Of a DNA stretch of 9,285 nt, positions 1 through 6,385 are shown in pieces. Both the position numbers and the translations under genes were made by a program. Each line of letters starts with the position of its first letter. Position 1 is the first letter of the stretch. This DNA comes from Nocardioidaceae bacterium (GTDB lineage: Bacteria; Actinomycetota; Actinomycetes; Propionibacteriales; Nocardioidaceae). Location: NCBI GenBank assembly GCA_013813125.1, contig JACCSH010000230.1, positions 1 through 9,285 of the forward strand. The letters run 5' to 3'. The notes beneath the pieces are model-generated. The model was not told where the DNA came from. It saw only the letters and a program-made list of their open reading frames with translations, and ran no database searches.

Positions 1-91
1 TCAGTCGTTGGCCGAGAACCGAGGATTCGTCGGGGTCGGCATCGTCCGATATCGTTTTTAGCAACTGACTTCTTCGAGGGGGAGAGTGGAC
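1..91 (+). promoter_or_regulatory. Upstream region and ribosome binding site of the DUF3352 gene
   Basis: This short region precedes the first complete gene. A strong purine-rich Shine-Dalgarno stretch (GAGGGGGAG, 76-84) lies 7 nt before the ATG at 92 and fixes that start over an in-frame GTG at 86, which would sit on top of it. A TANNNT hexamer (TATCGT, 50-55) could be a -10 element, but no convincing -35 is visible. Frame 2 is open from the left edge to a TAG at 59-61 (ending ...GIVRYRF), so the 3' tail of a preceding gene is possible but cannot be supported from 19 codons. Confidence 0.45.
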
Positions 92-1921
92 ATGACAGAG
101 CAGAACCCACCGGTGGATCCGCCTGGCTATCCCGGCCCACCAGGCGGCTATCCCGGCCAGCAGGCGCCGGACCAGGGAGTGCCGGGGTACGCAGGGCCGC
201 CACCTGCTTACGGCAGCCAGCCACCTGCTTACGGCGGCCAGCCACCTGCTTACGGCGGCCAGCCACCCAGCCAAGGATGGCCGGCGAGCGGGGCCGGCCA
301 GCCGGAATACGGTTACGGCTCTCCCTTGCCGCAGCCGGCTACCGCCGGTAGCTATGGGGGACCTCCCGACATGTTGGGACCCGCGGGGCAGCCTGGCTAC
401 ACCGAGGAGCCGCCTTCACAGAGCAACCGCGGGATCAAGATCCTGCTCATCACCGTCGTAATGGCCCTGATCGCCGGTGGCGGGGCATTCGCCTTCTATA
501 AGGCCGATCCCTGGAACATGTTCGGTGAGGAGCCGCAAGCCGCTGAGGCGCTGCCGTCCGGTGCCTTGTTCTATTTCGGTGTCGACCTGGACCCGTCGGC
601 TTCGCAAAAGGTCAAGGCGTTGCAGTTCCTCAACCATTTTCCGGCCTTCCGTGACTCAGCCGAGTTAGACGACGACTCCGACGTACGGGATCGCATCTTC
701 ACCGAGGCCTTCGCCGAGACCGACTGTGAAGGCGTGACCTACGAAGACACCGTGAAGCCGTGGTTGGGCCACAAGTTCGGGATGGCAGTGATGGAGCCCG
801 TCGACGAAGGGTCCTCCCCTGAGGTCGTTGTAGCCGTGGAGGTCACCGACGAGAACACGGCCAGCGACCAGCTGGCAAAGCTCGCCGGCTGCGAGGAGGA
901 CGGTTTCGGCTACGCGTTCGTAGGCGACTACGCCTTGCTCGCCGAGACGGACGAGTTAGCGGAGAAGTTCGCCGACGATACAGCCGAGAGCTCTCTTGCC
1001 GACAGTGACGAGTTTCAAGCCGACATGGAGTCCTTGGACGGCTTGGGCATCGCAACCTTGTGGGTGGATATCGAGGGCAGCATCGACCTTGCGTCGACCG
1101 AGATTCTGGGTGGTGGGGACGACATGGAAGACCAGCTGGGCTTCCTCCAGGCGCAGTACCAGCGCGTTGCGGCCACCTTCCGCTTCGAGTCCGACGCTGC
1201 CGAGATCGCGACGAACGTCTACGGCGACGTCGTCGACGTCAGCCACGACGACAACCAGGTCGTCACGCTCCCGGACTCGAGTGTCCTGGCGCTCTCACAG
1301 GCCGGTGGGGCGGCTCGCCTCGATGCCTCGTGGGACGACATCACGGCACTCGCGGAGTCGGAGGGCGTCGACTTCGAGCAAGAGCTTGCCGACTTCGAAG
1401 CACAGACCGGCATCTCCCTGCCTGACGACCTCGAGACGGTCCTGGGCGACAACATCATGTTCGTCGCGGATTCGGAGGGCCTCACCGAAGAGGCTCTCGA
1501 AGGTGGACAGTTCGATGCGGTCAACGCCGGGGTCCGGTTCACGGGTGACCCCGAGGCTCAGGCGGCGCTCTACGACGAGGTGTCACAGCTGCTCAATGCT
1601 GAGGGCGAGCTGCCGCTGATCGCGTTGGAGGCAGAGGATGGGTTCGTGATGGCAACCAACGACACCTACGCCGAAACCCTCGAGCAGCTCGGCGGCGATC
1701 TGGGCAGCTCGGAAACCTTTCAGTCCGTAGTGGAGGACGCGGAAAGTAAGGAAGCCGTCTTCTACTTCAACTGGGACCTCGTCGAAGATCAGGTGATCGA
1801 TGCCGCGACCGGTGATCCAGAGGTGGCGGAAAACATTAAGCCGCTTCGGGCCATTGGAATAACCGCCGACGTCGACGGCAACTACACCCGCATCATCAGC
1901 AAGGTGTCAGTCAACGACTGA
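92..1921 (+). CDS. DUF3352 domain-containing single-pass membrane protein
   Basis: A 609-residue protein of unknown function with three visible parts. Residues 1-112 are a Pro/Gly/Tyr/Gln-rich low-complexity tail containing three PPAYGxQ repeats. Residues about 115-136 form one hydrophobic helix preceded by Asn-Arg-Gly-Ile-Lys, which suggests a cytoplasmic N-terminus. Residues about 150-609 form a very acidic ectodomain beginning with LPSGALFYFGVDLDPSA, which matches the start of the actinobacterial DUF3352 family. Only two cysteines occur in the whole protein (Cys212 and Cys267), both in the ectodomain, so a disulfide is plausible. The ATG at 92 is preferred because the Shine-Dalgarno ends 7 nt upstream. 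The gene is transcribed towards the LON gene and ends 13 nt from its stop, so it is not part of the his operon. Family membership is recalled from the sequence style; the biochemical role is unknown. Confidence 0.85.
   Translation: MTEQNPPVDPPGYPGPPGGYPGQQAPDQGVPGYAGPPPAYGSQPPAYGGQPPAYGGQPPSQGWPASGAGQPEYGYGSPLPQPATAGSYGGPPDMLGPAGQPGYTEEPPSQSNRGIKILLITVVMALIAGGGAFAFYKADPWNMFGEEPQAAEALPSGALFYFGVDLDPSASQKVKALQFLNHFPAFRDSAELDDDSDVRDRIFTEAFAETDCEGVTYEDTVKPWLGHKFGMAVMEPVDEGSSPEVVVAVEVTDENTASDQLAKLAGCEEDGFGYAFVGDYALLAETDELAEKFADDTAESSLADSDEFQADMESLDGLGIATLWVDIEGSIDLASTEILGGGDDMEDQLGFLQAQYQRVAATFRFESDAAEIATNVYGDVVDVSHDDNQVVTLPDSSVLALSQAGGAARLDASWDDITALAESEGVDFEQELADFEAQTGISLPDDLETVLGDNIMFVADSEGLTEEALEGGQFDAVNAGVRFTGDPEAQAALYDEVSQLLNAEGELPLIALEAEDGFVMATNDTYAETLEQLGGDLGSSETFQSVVEDAESKEAVFYFNWDLVEDQVIDAATGDPEVAENIKPLRAIGITADVDGNYTRIISKVSVND
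200..262 (+). repeat. Three 21-bp tandem repeats encoding PPAYGxQ
   Basis: Three head-to-tail 21-nt units (200-220, 221-241, 242-262) encode Pro-Pro-Ala-Tyr-Gly-Ser/Gly-Gln. They differ at a single base (A versus G at position 216 of the first unit), so even synonymous positions are shared. A fourth unit starts at 263 but decays after a few bases. Just upstream a 13-bp direct repeat (GGCTATCCCGGCC at 125-137 and 146-158) also has a 21-nt period, encoding GYPG. The array lies in the low-complexity cytoplasmic tail, and the near identity points to recent slippage-type expansion. Confidence 0.85.
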
Positions 1922-1928
1922 GCGGCCT

Positions 1929-1959
1929 CCGCACTCAGTTGGGTGACCACCGAGTGCGG
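1929..1959. terminator. Putative bidirectional terminator hairpin between convergent genes
   Basis: CCGCACTC (1929-1936) pairs perfectly with GAGTGCGG (1952-1959). Inside, TGG (1940-1942) can pair with CCA (1947-1949) around a GTGA loop, a GNRA-type tetraloop. The element overlaps the last codons and stop of the minus-strand LON gene and lies just past the plus-strand DUF3352 stop. No T-tract follows on either strand, so it is not a textbook intrinsic terminator, but stem-only terminators are often proposed in GC-rich actinobacteria. The 5' arm also competes with a second possible stem (ACTGAG 1917-1922 with CTCAGT 1934-1939). Confidence 0.5.
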
Positions 1960-2612
1960 GCCATCGAGTTCGCCGGCAGCGACGGAATCGCGCTGATGGC
2001 TCGAAGCTCGGCCCGCATGAGGTGTACGCCGAGCCGCAAGCGGGCCACCACGTCGCGGGTCTCCAGCAACGCCTGCCGTTCGGCGAGGTTGAGGACCAAG
2101 GCAGCCGCCAGGGTGTAGGACAAGTCGACGGGGTCGGTTGGCGTCGGGCCGTCCAGGATGTCGTCGCCGCGCAGTTCTTGGACCCGACGGCGGTAGCTGT
2201 CGAACAGCCCCCGGGCAGTCGTGGCGGCAGCAGCCAGCGCCGCTTCGTTGTCGCCGATCGTGTCCGGAAGCCACTCGACATCGGCGCGCAGGTAATCGGC
2301 GTCGGGGTCGAGCCGCTCGACGTGAAATCGACGCTGGCCGATTACCACGATCTCGAAGGTGCCATCGAGGTGCGCGGTCACTTCTGTGACGAGCGCGGCG
2401 CACCCGGTGCGCTGGATGGTCTGGACCCCCCTCTCCCCAACCTCGTAACCAACTTTTATCGCCACTACGCCGAACTCACGCGCCGACTCAGGCGGCAGCG
2501 CGATCAAGTCGCGGACGAGTGAGCGGTAGCGGTCCTCGAAGATGTGCAGCGGCAGTATCACCCCCGGAAACAGCACCAGGTTGAGAGGAAACAGAGGCAG
2601 CAGCTCACCCAC
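1935..2612 (-). CDS. LON substrate-binding domain protein (stand-alone LON/PUA-like)
   Basis: A 225-residue protein made up of the N-terminal substrate-recognition domain of Lon proteases without the AAA+ ATPase or Ser-Lys protease parts. The N-terminus has the diagnostic LPLFPLNLVLFPGVILPLHI stretch (residues 5-24) followed by FEDRYR (25-30). Further signatures are RTGCAAL (68-74), a DGTFEIVVIGQRRF segment (83-96) and a helical C-terminal half from about 122. It is complete and of the usual length for stand-alone actinobacterial members, ending ARTRWSPN. The GTG at 2612 is the only possible start: an in-frame TAA lies four codons upstream, and the nearest purine run (GAGGA) abuts the GTG, which fits leaderless translation better than normal ribosome binding. 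It is divergent from hisD. The exact cellular role of such proteins is not established; a substrate-binding or adaptor role is inference. Confidence 0.9.
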   Translation of the reverse strand: MGELLPLFPLNLVLFPGVILPLHIFEDRYRSLVRDLIALPPESAREFGVVAIKVGYEVGERGVQTIQRTGCAALVTEVTAHLDGTFEIVVIGQRRFHVERLDPDADYLRADVEWLPDTIGDNEAALAAAATTARGLFDSYRRRVQELRGDDILDGPTPTDPVDLSYTLAAALVLNLAERQALLETRDVVARLRLGVHLMRAELRAISAIPSLPANSMARTRWSPN

Positions 2613-2618
2613 TCCTCG

Positions 2619-2624
2619 AACTTA
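2619..2624 (-). promoter_or_regulatory. Putative -10 element of a leaderless promoter for the LON gene
   Basis: Read on the minus strand this is TAAGTT, which fits the actinobacterial TANNNT -10 pattern. Exactly six bases separate it from the G of the GTG start at 2612, the geometry expected when transcription starts at the start codon. No good -35 hexamer is found at 17-18 bp, which is common for extended or activator-dependent actinobacterial promoters. The absence of a usable Shine-Dalgarno supports the leaderless reading. Confidence 0.45.
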
Positions 2625-2640
2625 ACACCGTGCACGGCGT
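2625..2640. promoter_or_regulatory. Operator-like imperfect palindrome in the LON/hisD divergent promoter region
   Basis: The core CCGTGCACGG (2628-2637) is a perfect 10-bp palindrome. It extends to 16 bp with one mismatched pair (A2627 with C2638), flanked by matching C-G and A-T pairs. It directly abuts the putative -10 of the LON gene, where a bound regulator would block that promoter, and it lies about 60 bp upstream of the hisD start. No regulator can be named from the sequence, and short palindromes of this kind also arise by chance in GC-rich DNA. Confidence 0.35.
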
Positions 2641-2681
2641 GACCTCGTGTATGCGCCACGGCTCGGCCCGCACTTCATCTC

Positions 2682-2687
2682 TAGACT
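2682..2687 (+). promoter_or_regulatory. Putative -10 element of a leaderless promoter for the his operon
   Basis: TAGACT fits TANNNT and ends six bases before the ATG of hisD at 2694, so the predicted transcript starts at or next to the A of the start codon. The bases between (CATCGG) contain no Shine-Dalgarno sequence. The arrangement leaves no room for a leader peptide, T-box or other attenuator upstream of hisD, so regulation would have to act on initiation or inside the operon. No clear -35 box is visible. Confidence 0.5.
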
Positions 2688-2693
2688 CATCGG

Positions 2694-4013
2694 ATGATCC
2701 GCACCCTCGACGTGCGCAGACATCTGCCCGCCGACAATCGCGACTACACCTTCCTCGTGCCGCGAGCCCGACACGACGTCGACGCCGTCGTCGAGATCGT
2801 CAGGCCACTGTGCGAGGCGGTCCGTACCCGCGGCGAGGTGGCGTTGGTGGAACAGGCGGCAGAGTTCGACGGCGTGCATCTTGACCGGGTGCGTGTCTCC
2901 TCGCCTGCTCTCAGCGCAGCCCTCGCTGCTCTTGATCCGGAGCTCCGTCGGAGCCTGGAGGAGTCGATCGCCCGACTGCGCCTGACCTGTGCTGCCGAGA
3001 TGCCCGCCGACGTGCGCAGCGAGGTCACGCCGGGGGGCACGGTGGTGCAACGCAATCTGCCAGTGCGGCGGGTGGGCCTGTACGTGCCTGCAGCCGTGGC
3101 GCCCCTCATCTCCTCAGTGGTCATGAACGTCGTGCCCGCCCAGACCGCAGGGGTCGACTCGCTCGCGCTGGCCAGCCCTCCCCAACGCGAGCACGGCGGC
3201 CTGCCGCATCCGTCGATCCTGGCTGCCTGCGCTTTGCTGGGAGTCGACGAGGTGTACGCCGCCGGGGGCGCCGGTGCCATCGCGATGTTCGCGTACGGCT
3301 ACGACGATGCCTCCGGGAGCTGCTCACCCGTTGATCTGGTGACAGGGCCCGCGAACATCTACGGTGTCGCCGCCAAGCGGCTGCTCCGAGGAATCGTCGG
3401 CATCGACGCCGAAGCCGGCCCGACCGAGATCGCCATCCTCGCCGACGACACCGCCGACGCATCCTTCGTGGCCGCTGACCTGATCAGCCAAGCTGAACAC
3501 GACCCCCTTGCCGCGAGCGTCCTCGTCACAGACTCGCCCGTCCTGGCCGCAGCGGTCGAGCAGGAGCTGGTCCGACAGGTCGGCCAGACCAAACATGTCG
3601 AGCGGGTCACTTCCGCGTTGAGCGGTGAGCAGTCGGCCATCGTGCTCGTCGACGACCTCGACCAAGGTGAGGATGTCGTCAACACCTATGCCCCCGAGCA
3701 CCTGGAGATCCTGGCGGTTGACGCTGCCGATCGGGCGAGGAGGATCCGCAACGCCGGGGCCATCTTCATAGGCTCGTTCACGCCGGTCTCACTGGGTGAC
3801 TACTGTGCCGGCTCCAACCACGTCCTGCCAACAGGTGCCTGTGCCTGCCACTCCTCGGGCCTGTCAGTGCGCACATTCCTCAAGACGGTCCACATCGTCG
3901 ACTACTCCCGGCAGGCTCTCGCCGAGGTGTCTGGGCACGTGGTGACGCTGGCCTGCGCGGAGGACCTACCTGCTCATGCGGACGCTGTGCGGATCAGGCT
4001 GGAAGCTCCGTGA
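2694..4013 (+). CDS. hisD: Histidinol dehydrogenase HisD
   Basis: Catalyses the last two steps of histidine synthesis, the zinc- and NAD-dependent four-electron oxidation of L-histidinol to L-histidine in the cytosol. The 439-residue length is normal. Visible motifs include [11 protein letters not shown] (140-150), [16 protein letters not shown] (236-251), [12 protein letters not shown] (260-271), YAPEHLEI (332-339) and [13 protein letters not shown] (368-380). By alignment with E. coli HisD, zinc ligands should be Gln266, His269, Asp369 and His428, and the catalytic acid-base pair Glu335/His336; all are present. Odd points lie near the NAD site: GGAGAIA (191-197) has Gly194 where the family usually has Gln, YVPAAVA replaces the usual YVPGG, and GPANIYG replaces GPGNIYV. 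The ATG at 2694 lacks a Shine-Dalgarno and appears leaderless. It is first in the operon and overlaps hisC by 4 nt. Confidence 0.96.
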   Translation: MIRTLDVRRHLPADNRDYTFLVPRARHDVDAVVEIVRPLCEAVRTRGEVALVEQAAEFDGVHLDRVRVSSPALSAALAALDPELRRSLEESIARLRLTCAAEMPADVRSEVTPGGTVVQRNLPVRRVGLYVPAAVAPLISSVVMNVVPAQTAGVDSLALASPPQREHGGLPHPSILAACALLGVDEVYAAGGAGAIAMFAYGYDDASGSCSPVDLVTGPANIYGVAAKRLLRGIVGIDAEAGPTEIAILADDTADASFVAADLISQAEHDPLAASVLVTDSPVLAAAVEQELVRQVGQTKHVERVTSALSGEQSAIVLVDDLDQGEDVVNTYAPEHLEILAVDAADRARRIRNAGAIFIGSFTPVSLGDYCAGSNHVLPTGACACHSSGLSVRTFLKTVHIVDYSRQALAEVSGHVVTLACAEDLPAHADAVRIRLEAP

Positions 4014-5095
4014 GCACGTCGTTGCCGTTGCGACCGGAGTTGCGGGGTGTGGAGCCGTACGGCGCTCCTCAGCTGGACGCTGCTGTCCAACTCAACGTCA
4101 ACGAGAACCCCTACGGTCCGTCGCAACTAGTCGTGGACGATCTCGCCGCTGCTCTGTGCGCAATCGGCGCAACGCTCAACCGCTACCCCGACCGCGAGGC
4201 CGGTCTGCTGCGCACCGACCTGGCGGACTACCTCGGCCACGGGCTCGACGGTTCGCGGGTATGGGCTGCCAACGGCTCCAACGAGGTGATGCAGCAGGTC
4301 CTCCAAGCCTTCGGGGGTCCTGGCCACACGGCCTTGTCGTTCGCGCCGACGTACTCGATGTACCCCGAGTACGCGCGTGTCACCTCGACCCGATGGGTGA
4401 CCGCCCCGCGCTCTGACGCGTTCGAGATCGACCTCGGTGAGGCGCTCGACTCGATCGGGCGTGAGCAGCCCGAAGTGATCCTCATCGCCTCCCCGAACAA
4501 TCCGACTGGCACCACTGTCGAAGTCGACACGCTGAAGGCGATCTGTGCTGCCGCGCCGGGACTGGTGGTGGTCGATGAGGCGTACGCCGAGTTTCGCCGT
4601 CCTGGAACTCCTTCGGCGCTGGCACTGCTCGACGACTACTCCCACCTCGCGGTGACGCGAACGATGTCCAAGGCCTTCGCGCTGGCCGGCGGGCGAGTGG
4701 GCTACGTCGCCTCCAGCGCCGAGGTGGTCGACGCCTTGCGGGTGGTTCGTCTCCCGTACCACCTGTCGGCTGTCACCCAAGCGGTCGCCCGGGTTGCACT
4801 GGCGCACCGCGATGAGCTGCTGGCGAGAGTCGACGACCTGCGAGACCAGCGCGACGCCACCGTGAGCTGGCTTCGCAGTCGTGGCCTACGGGCCGCCGAC
4901 TCCGATGCCAACTTCGTCCTGTTTGGGGCGTTCGTCGATCGCCGCGCCGTCTGGCAGGGTCTACTTGACCAGGGCGTGCTGATTCGTGAGACGGGCCCAG
5001 CCGGCTGGCTCCGCGTCTCGATCGGGACCCTTGAGCAGATGGAAGCATTCAAAGACGCCCTCGACGGCGTTCTGCAGGAGGAGAAGATGCAATGA
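4010..5095 (+). CDS. hisC: Histidinol-phosphate aminotransferase HisC
   Basis: A PLP-dependent class I/II aminotransferase that converts imidazole-acetol phosphate and glutamate to L-histidinol phosphate and 2-oxoglutarate. The 361-residue protein shows NENPYGPS (31-38), NRYPD (57-61), AANGSNE (86-92) for cofactor phosphate binding, SPNNPTGT (161-168), [10 protein letters not shown] (186-195) with Asp189 expected to contact the pyridine nitrogen, and [13 protein letters not shown] (220-232). Lys221 is the predicted Schiff-base lysine. Arg335 in LRVSIGT is the expected substrate-phosphate or carboxylate-binding arginine. It starts with GTG overlapping the hisD stop (GTGA), which suggests translational coupling. 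It ends in an ATGA overlap with hisB, and the last codons carry the hisB ribosome binding site (AGGAGGA, 5076-5082). Some actinobacterial HisC enzymes also accept aromatic substrates; that cannot be judged here. Confidence 0.96.
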   Translation: MSTSLPLRPELRGVEPYGAPQLDAAVQLNVNENPYGPSQLVVDDLAAALCAIGATLNRYPDREAGLLRTDLADYLGHGLDGSRVWAANGSNEVMQQVLQAFGGPGHTALSFAPTYSMYPEYARVTSTRWVTAPRSDAFEIDLGEALDSIGREQPEVILIASPNNPTGTTVEVDTLKAICAAAPGLVVVDEAYAEFRRPGTPSALALLDDYSHLAVTRTMSKAFALAGGRVGYVASSAEVVDALRVVRLPYHLSAVTQAVARVALAHRDELLARVDDLRDQRDATVSWLRSRGLRAADSDANFVLFGAFVDRRAVWQGLLDQGVLIRETGPAGWLRVSIGTLEQMEAFKDALDGVLQEEKMQ

Positions 5096-5691
5096 GCAGA
5101 ACGGCTCGAATCGAGCGCGAGACGCGCGAGTCCAAGGTCGTCGTCGAGCTCGACCTCGACGGACAGGGACATACCGACATCTCCACCGGTGTCGGGTTCT
5201 ATGACCACATGCTCACGGCTTTTGGACGCCATGCGCTGTTCGACCTGACGGTGGCTGCCGAGGGCGACCTTCACGTCGACTCCCACCACACTGTCGAAGA
5301 TGTCGCGATCGCGATCGGCCAGGCCCTGCGGGAGGCGCTCGCAGACAAGGCCGGGATCTCCCGCTTCGGGGACTCGCTGGTACCTCTCGACGAGACCCTG
5401 GTTCAGTGCGCGGTCGACGTCTCGGGGCGCCCCTACTGCGTGCATACCGGTGAGCCTGCAGGCCTTGAGTTCATGACCATCGGAGGCTCCTACGCCGGAT
5501 CGCTCACCCGGCACGTATTCGAGTCGATCTCCGCACACGCCTCCATCGCGCTGCACATCAGCGTGCTTTCCGGCCGCGACCCGCACCACATAGTCGAGGC
5601 GCAGTTCAAGGCGCTGGCGAGGGCTCTTCGGAGCGCTGTGGCGCTCGACCCGCGCGAGAGCGGAGTACCCAGCACCAAGGGTGCGCTGTGA
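5092..5691 (+). CDS. hisB: Imidazoleglycerol-phosphate dehydratase HisB (monofunctional)
   Basis: Dehydrates imidazole glycerol phosphate to imidazole acetol phosphate, the step just before HisC. At 199 residues it is the monofunctional form, without the phosphatase domain found in E. coli HisB, so histidinol-phosphate phosphatase must be encoded elsewhere. The two manganese-binding repeats are clear: [17 protein letters not shown] (63-79) with His65, His66 and Glu69, and [17 protein letters not shown] (163-179) with His165, His166, Glu169 and Lys173. [17 protein letters not shown] (36-52) and SGRPY (111-115) are also family signatures. The ATG lies in an ATGA overlap with hisC and has a strong Shine-Dalgarno 9 nt upstream. 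The stop overlaps the hisH GTG. Confidence 0.97.
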   Translation: MSRTARIERETRESKVVVELDLDGQGHTDISTGVGFYDHMLTAFGRHALFDLTVAAEGDLHVDSHHTVEDVAIAIGQALREALADKAGISRFGDSLVPLDETLVQCAVDVSGRPYCVHTGEPAGLEFMTIGGSYAGSLTRHVFESISAHASIALHISVLSGRDPHHIVEAQFKALARALRSAVALDPRESGVPSTKGAL

Positions 5692-6320
5692 CGGTAGCGG
5701 TCACCCTGCTCGACTACGGGTCGGGCAACCTTCGTTCGGCGCAGCGTGCCCTCGAAAGAGTTGGGGCCGAGGTCACCATCTCAGCCGACTTCGCTGCTGC
5801 CTGTAACGCCGATGGTCTGGTCGTCCCGGGTGTCGGCGCCTTCGCAGCCTGCATGGCGGGTCTGAACAGGGTGCGAGGTCCGGCGATGATCGGTCGACGC
5901 CTTGCCGGCGGGCGACCGGTCCTCGGCATCTGCGTCGGCCACCAGGTGCTGTTCGAGACTGGTGTTGAGCATGGGGTCGAGTCAGCCGGCTGCGGCGAAT
6001 GGCCCGGGACCGTTGAGCTGCTCCAGGCGAAGGTGCTGCCGCACGTGGGCTGGAATACGGTGGAAGCGCCTGCGGAGACTCAGATGTTCAGGGGCTTAGC
6101 CGATGAACATTTCTACTTCGTCCACTCCTACGCCGCACACCGCCTCGACCTGGTCACCGACGGTCGCACCAGAGCGCCCACGGTGTCGTGGACGACGCAC
6201 GAACAGGACACGTTCGTCGCAGCTGTCGAGAACGGTCCGCTGTGGGCCACCCAGTTCCATCCGGAGAAGTCAGGGGACGCGGGCGCTGCTCTGCTGTCCA
6301 ACTGGGTTGGGCAGCTATGA
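5688..6320 (+). CDS. hisH: Imidazole glycerol phosphate synthase glutaminase subunit HisH
   Basis: A class I glutamine amidotransferase that supplies ammonia to HisF, forming imidazole glycerol phosphate and AICAR from PRFAR. In the 210-residue protein the nucleophile is Cys82 within [11 protein letters not shown] (79-89), and the other triad members are His191 and Glu193 in TQFHPEKSG (188-196). [10 protein letters not shown] (8-17), the oxyanion-strand PGVGAF (47-52), PHVGWN (118-123) and FYFVHSYAA (142-150) are further HisH signatures. The residue after the nucleophile elbow is His85, giving a GHQ motif like TrpG or CarA rather than the GMQ usual in HisH; the rest is clearly HisH. It begins with GTG overlapping hisB by 4 nt. 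Its partner hisF lies about 1.2 kb downstream, separated by a small membrane-protein gene and priA. Confidence 0.96.
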   Translation: MTVAVTLLDYGSGNLRSAQRALERVGAEVTISADFAAACNADGLVVPGVGAFAACMAGLNRVRGPAMIGRRLAGGRPVLGICVGHQVLFETGVEHGVESAGCGEWPGTVELLQAKVLPHVGWNTVEAPAETQMFRGLADEHFYFVHSYAAHRLDLVTDGRTRAPTVSWTTHEQDTFVAAVENGPLWATQFHPEKSGDAGAALLSNWVGQL

Positions 6321-6385
6321 GAGGACGAGGTGGGGTGGCGGCCACAACAGGCGCCGTTGCCCGGCGCCTGAGGTGGAACACATGA
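6317..6385 (+). CDS. Putative 22-codon ORF linking hisH to the small membrane protein gene
   Basis: A very short ORF begins with ATG in an ATGA overlap with the hisH stop and ends with TGA in an ATGA overlap with the next gene's ATG. The predicted peptide starts [12 protein letters not shown] and ends RRLRWNT; it is basic and resembles no family I know. Its body contains the 6348-6370 hairpin. There is no strong Shine-Dalgarno at 6317, so translation would rely on ribosomes terminating on hisH. A role as a coupling or leader ORF that keeps ribosomes moving through the hairpin is inference. It could equally be a chance reading frame in a 61-nt gap. Confidence 0.35.
   Translation: MRGRGGVAATTGAVARRLRWNT
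6348..6370 (+). promoter_or_regulatory. RNA hairpin adjoining the ribosome binding site of the small membrane protein gene
   Basis: CAGGCGCCG (6348-6356) pairs perfectly over 9 bp with CGGCGCCTG (6362-6370) across a 5-nt loop, TTGCC. The last base of the 3' arm is the first base of the next Shine-Dalgarno (GAGGTGG, 6370-6376). There is no T-tract, so termination is unlikely. In mRNA this very stable stem could restrict access to the ribosome binding site, mark a processing or decay boundary within the operon, or be melted by ribosomes reading the 22-codon ORF. The pairing is seen directly; the function is inferred. Confidence 0.6.

Noticed and set aside
2..61. Open frame from the left edge ending at TAG 59-61 (...GIVRYRF), possibly the tail of an upstream gene
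   Set aside because: Only 19 codons are visible; an open run of this length is common by chance in GC-rich DNA and no family is recognisable.
996..1619. 207-codon plus-strand ORF inside the DUF3352 gene
   Set aside because: A Ser/Arg-rich shadow frame typical of GC-rich coding DNA; the enclosing frame has the recognisable domain and proper codon use.
2613..2693. Possible his leader peptide, T-box or riboswitch ahead of hisD
   Set aside because: The interval is only 81 bp, contains no run of His codons or T-box motif, and the -10 element sits too close to the hisD ATG to leave a leader.
4702..5589. 295-codon minus-strand ORF across hisC and hisB
   Set aside because: It lies antisense to two clearly conserved enzymes and has no recognisable domain; it is a by-product of high GC.
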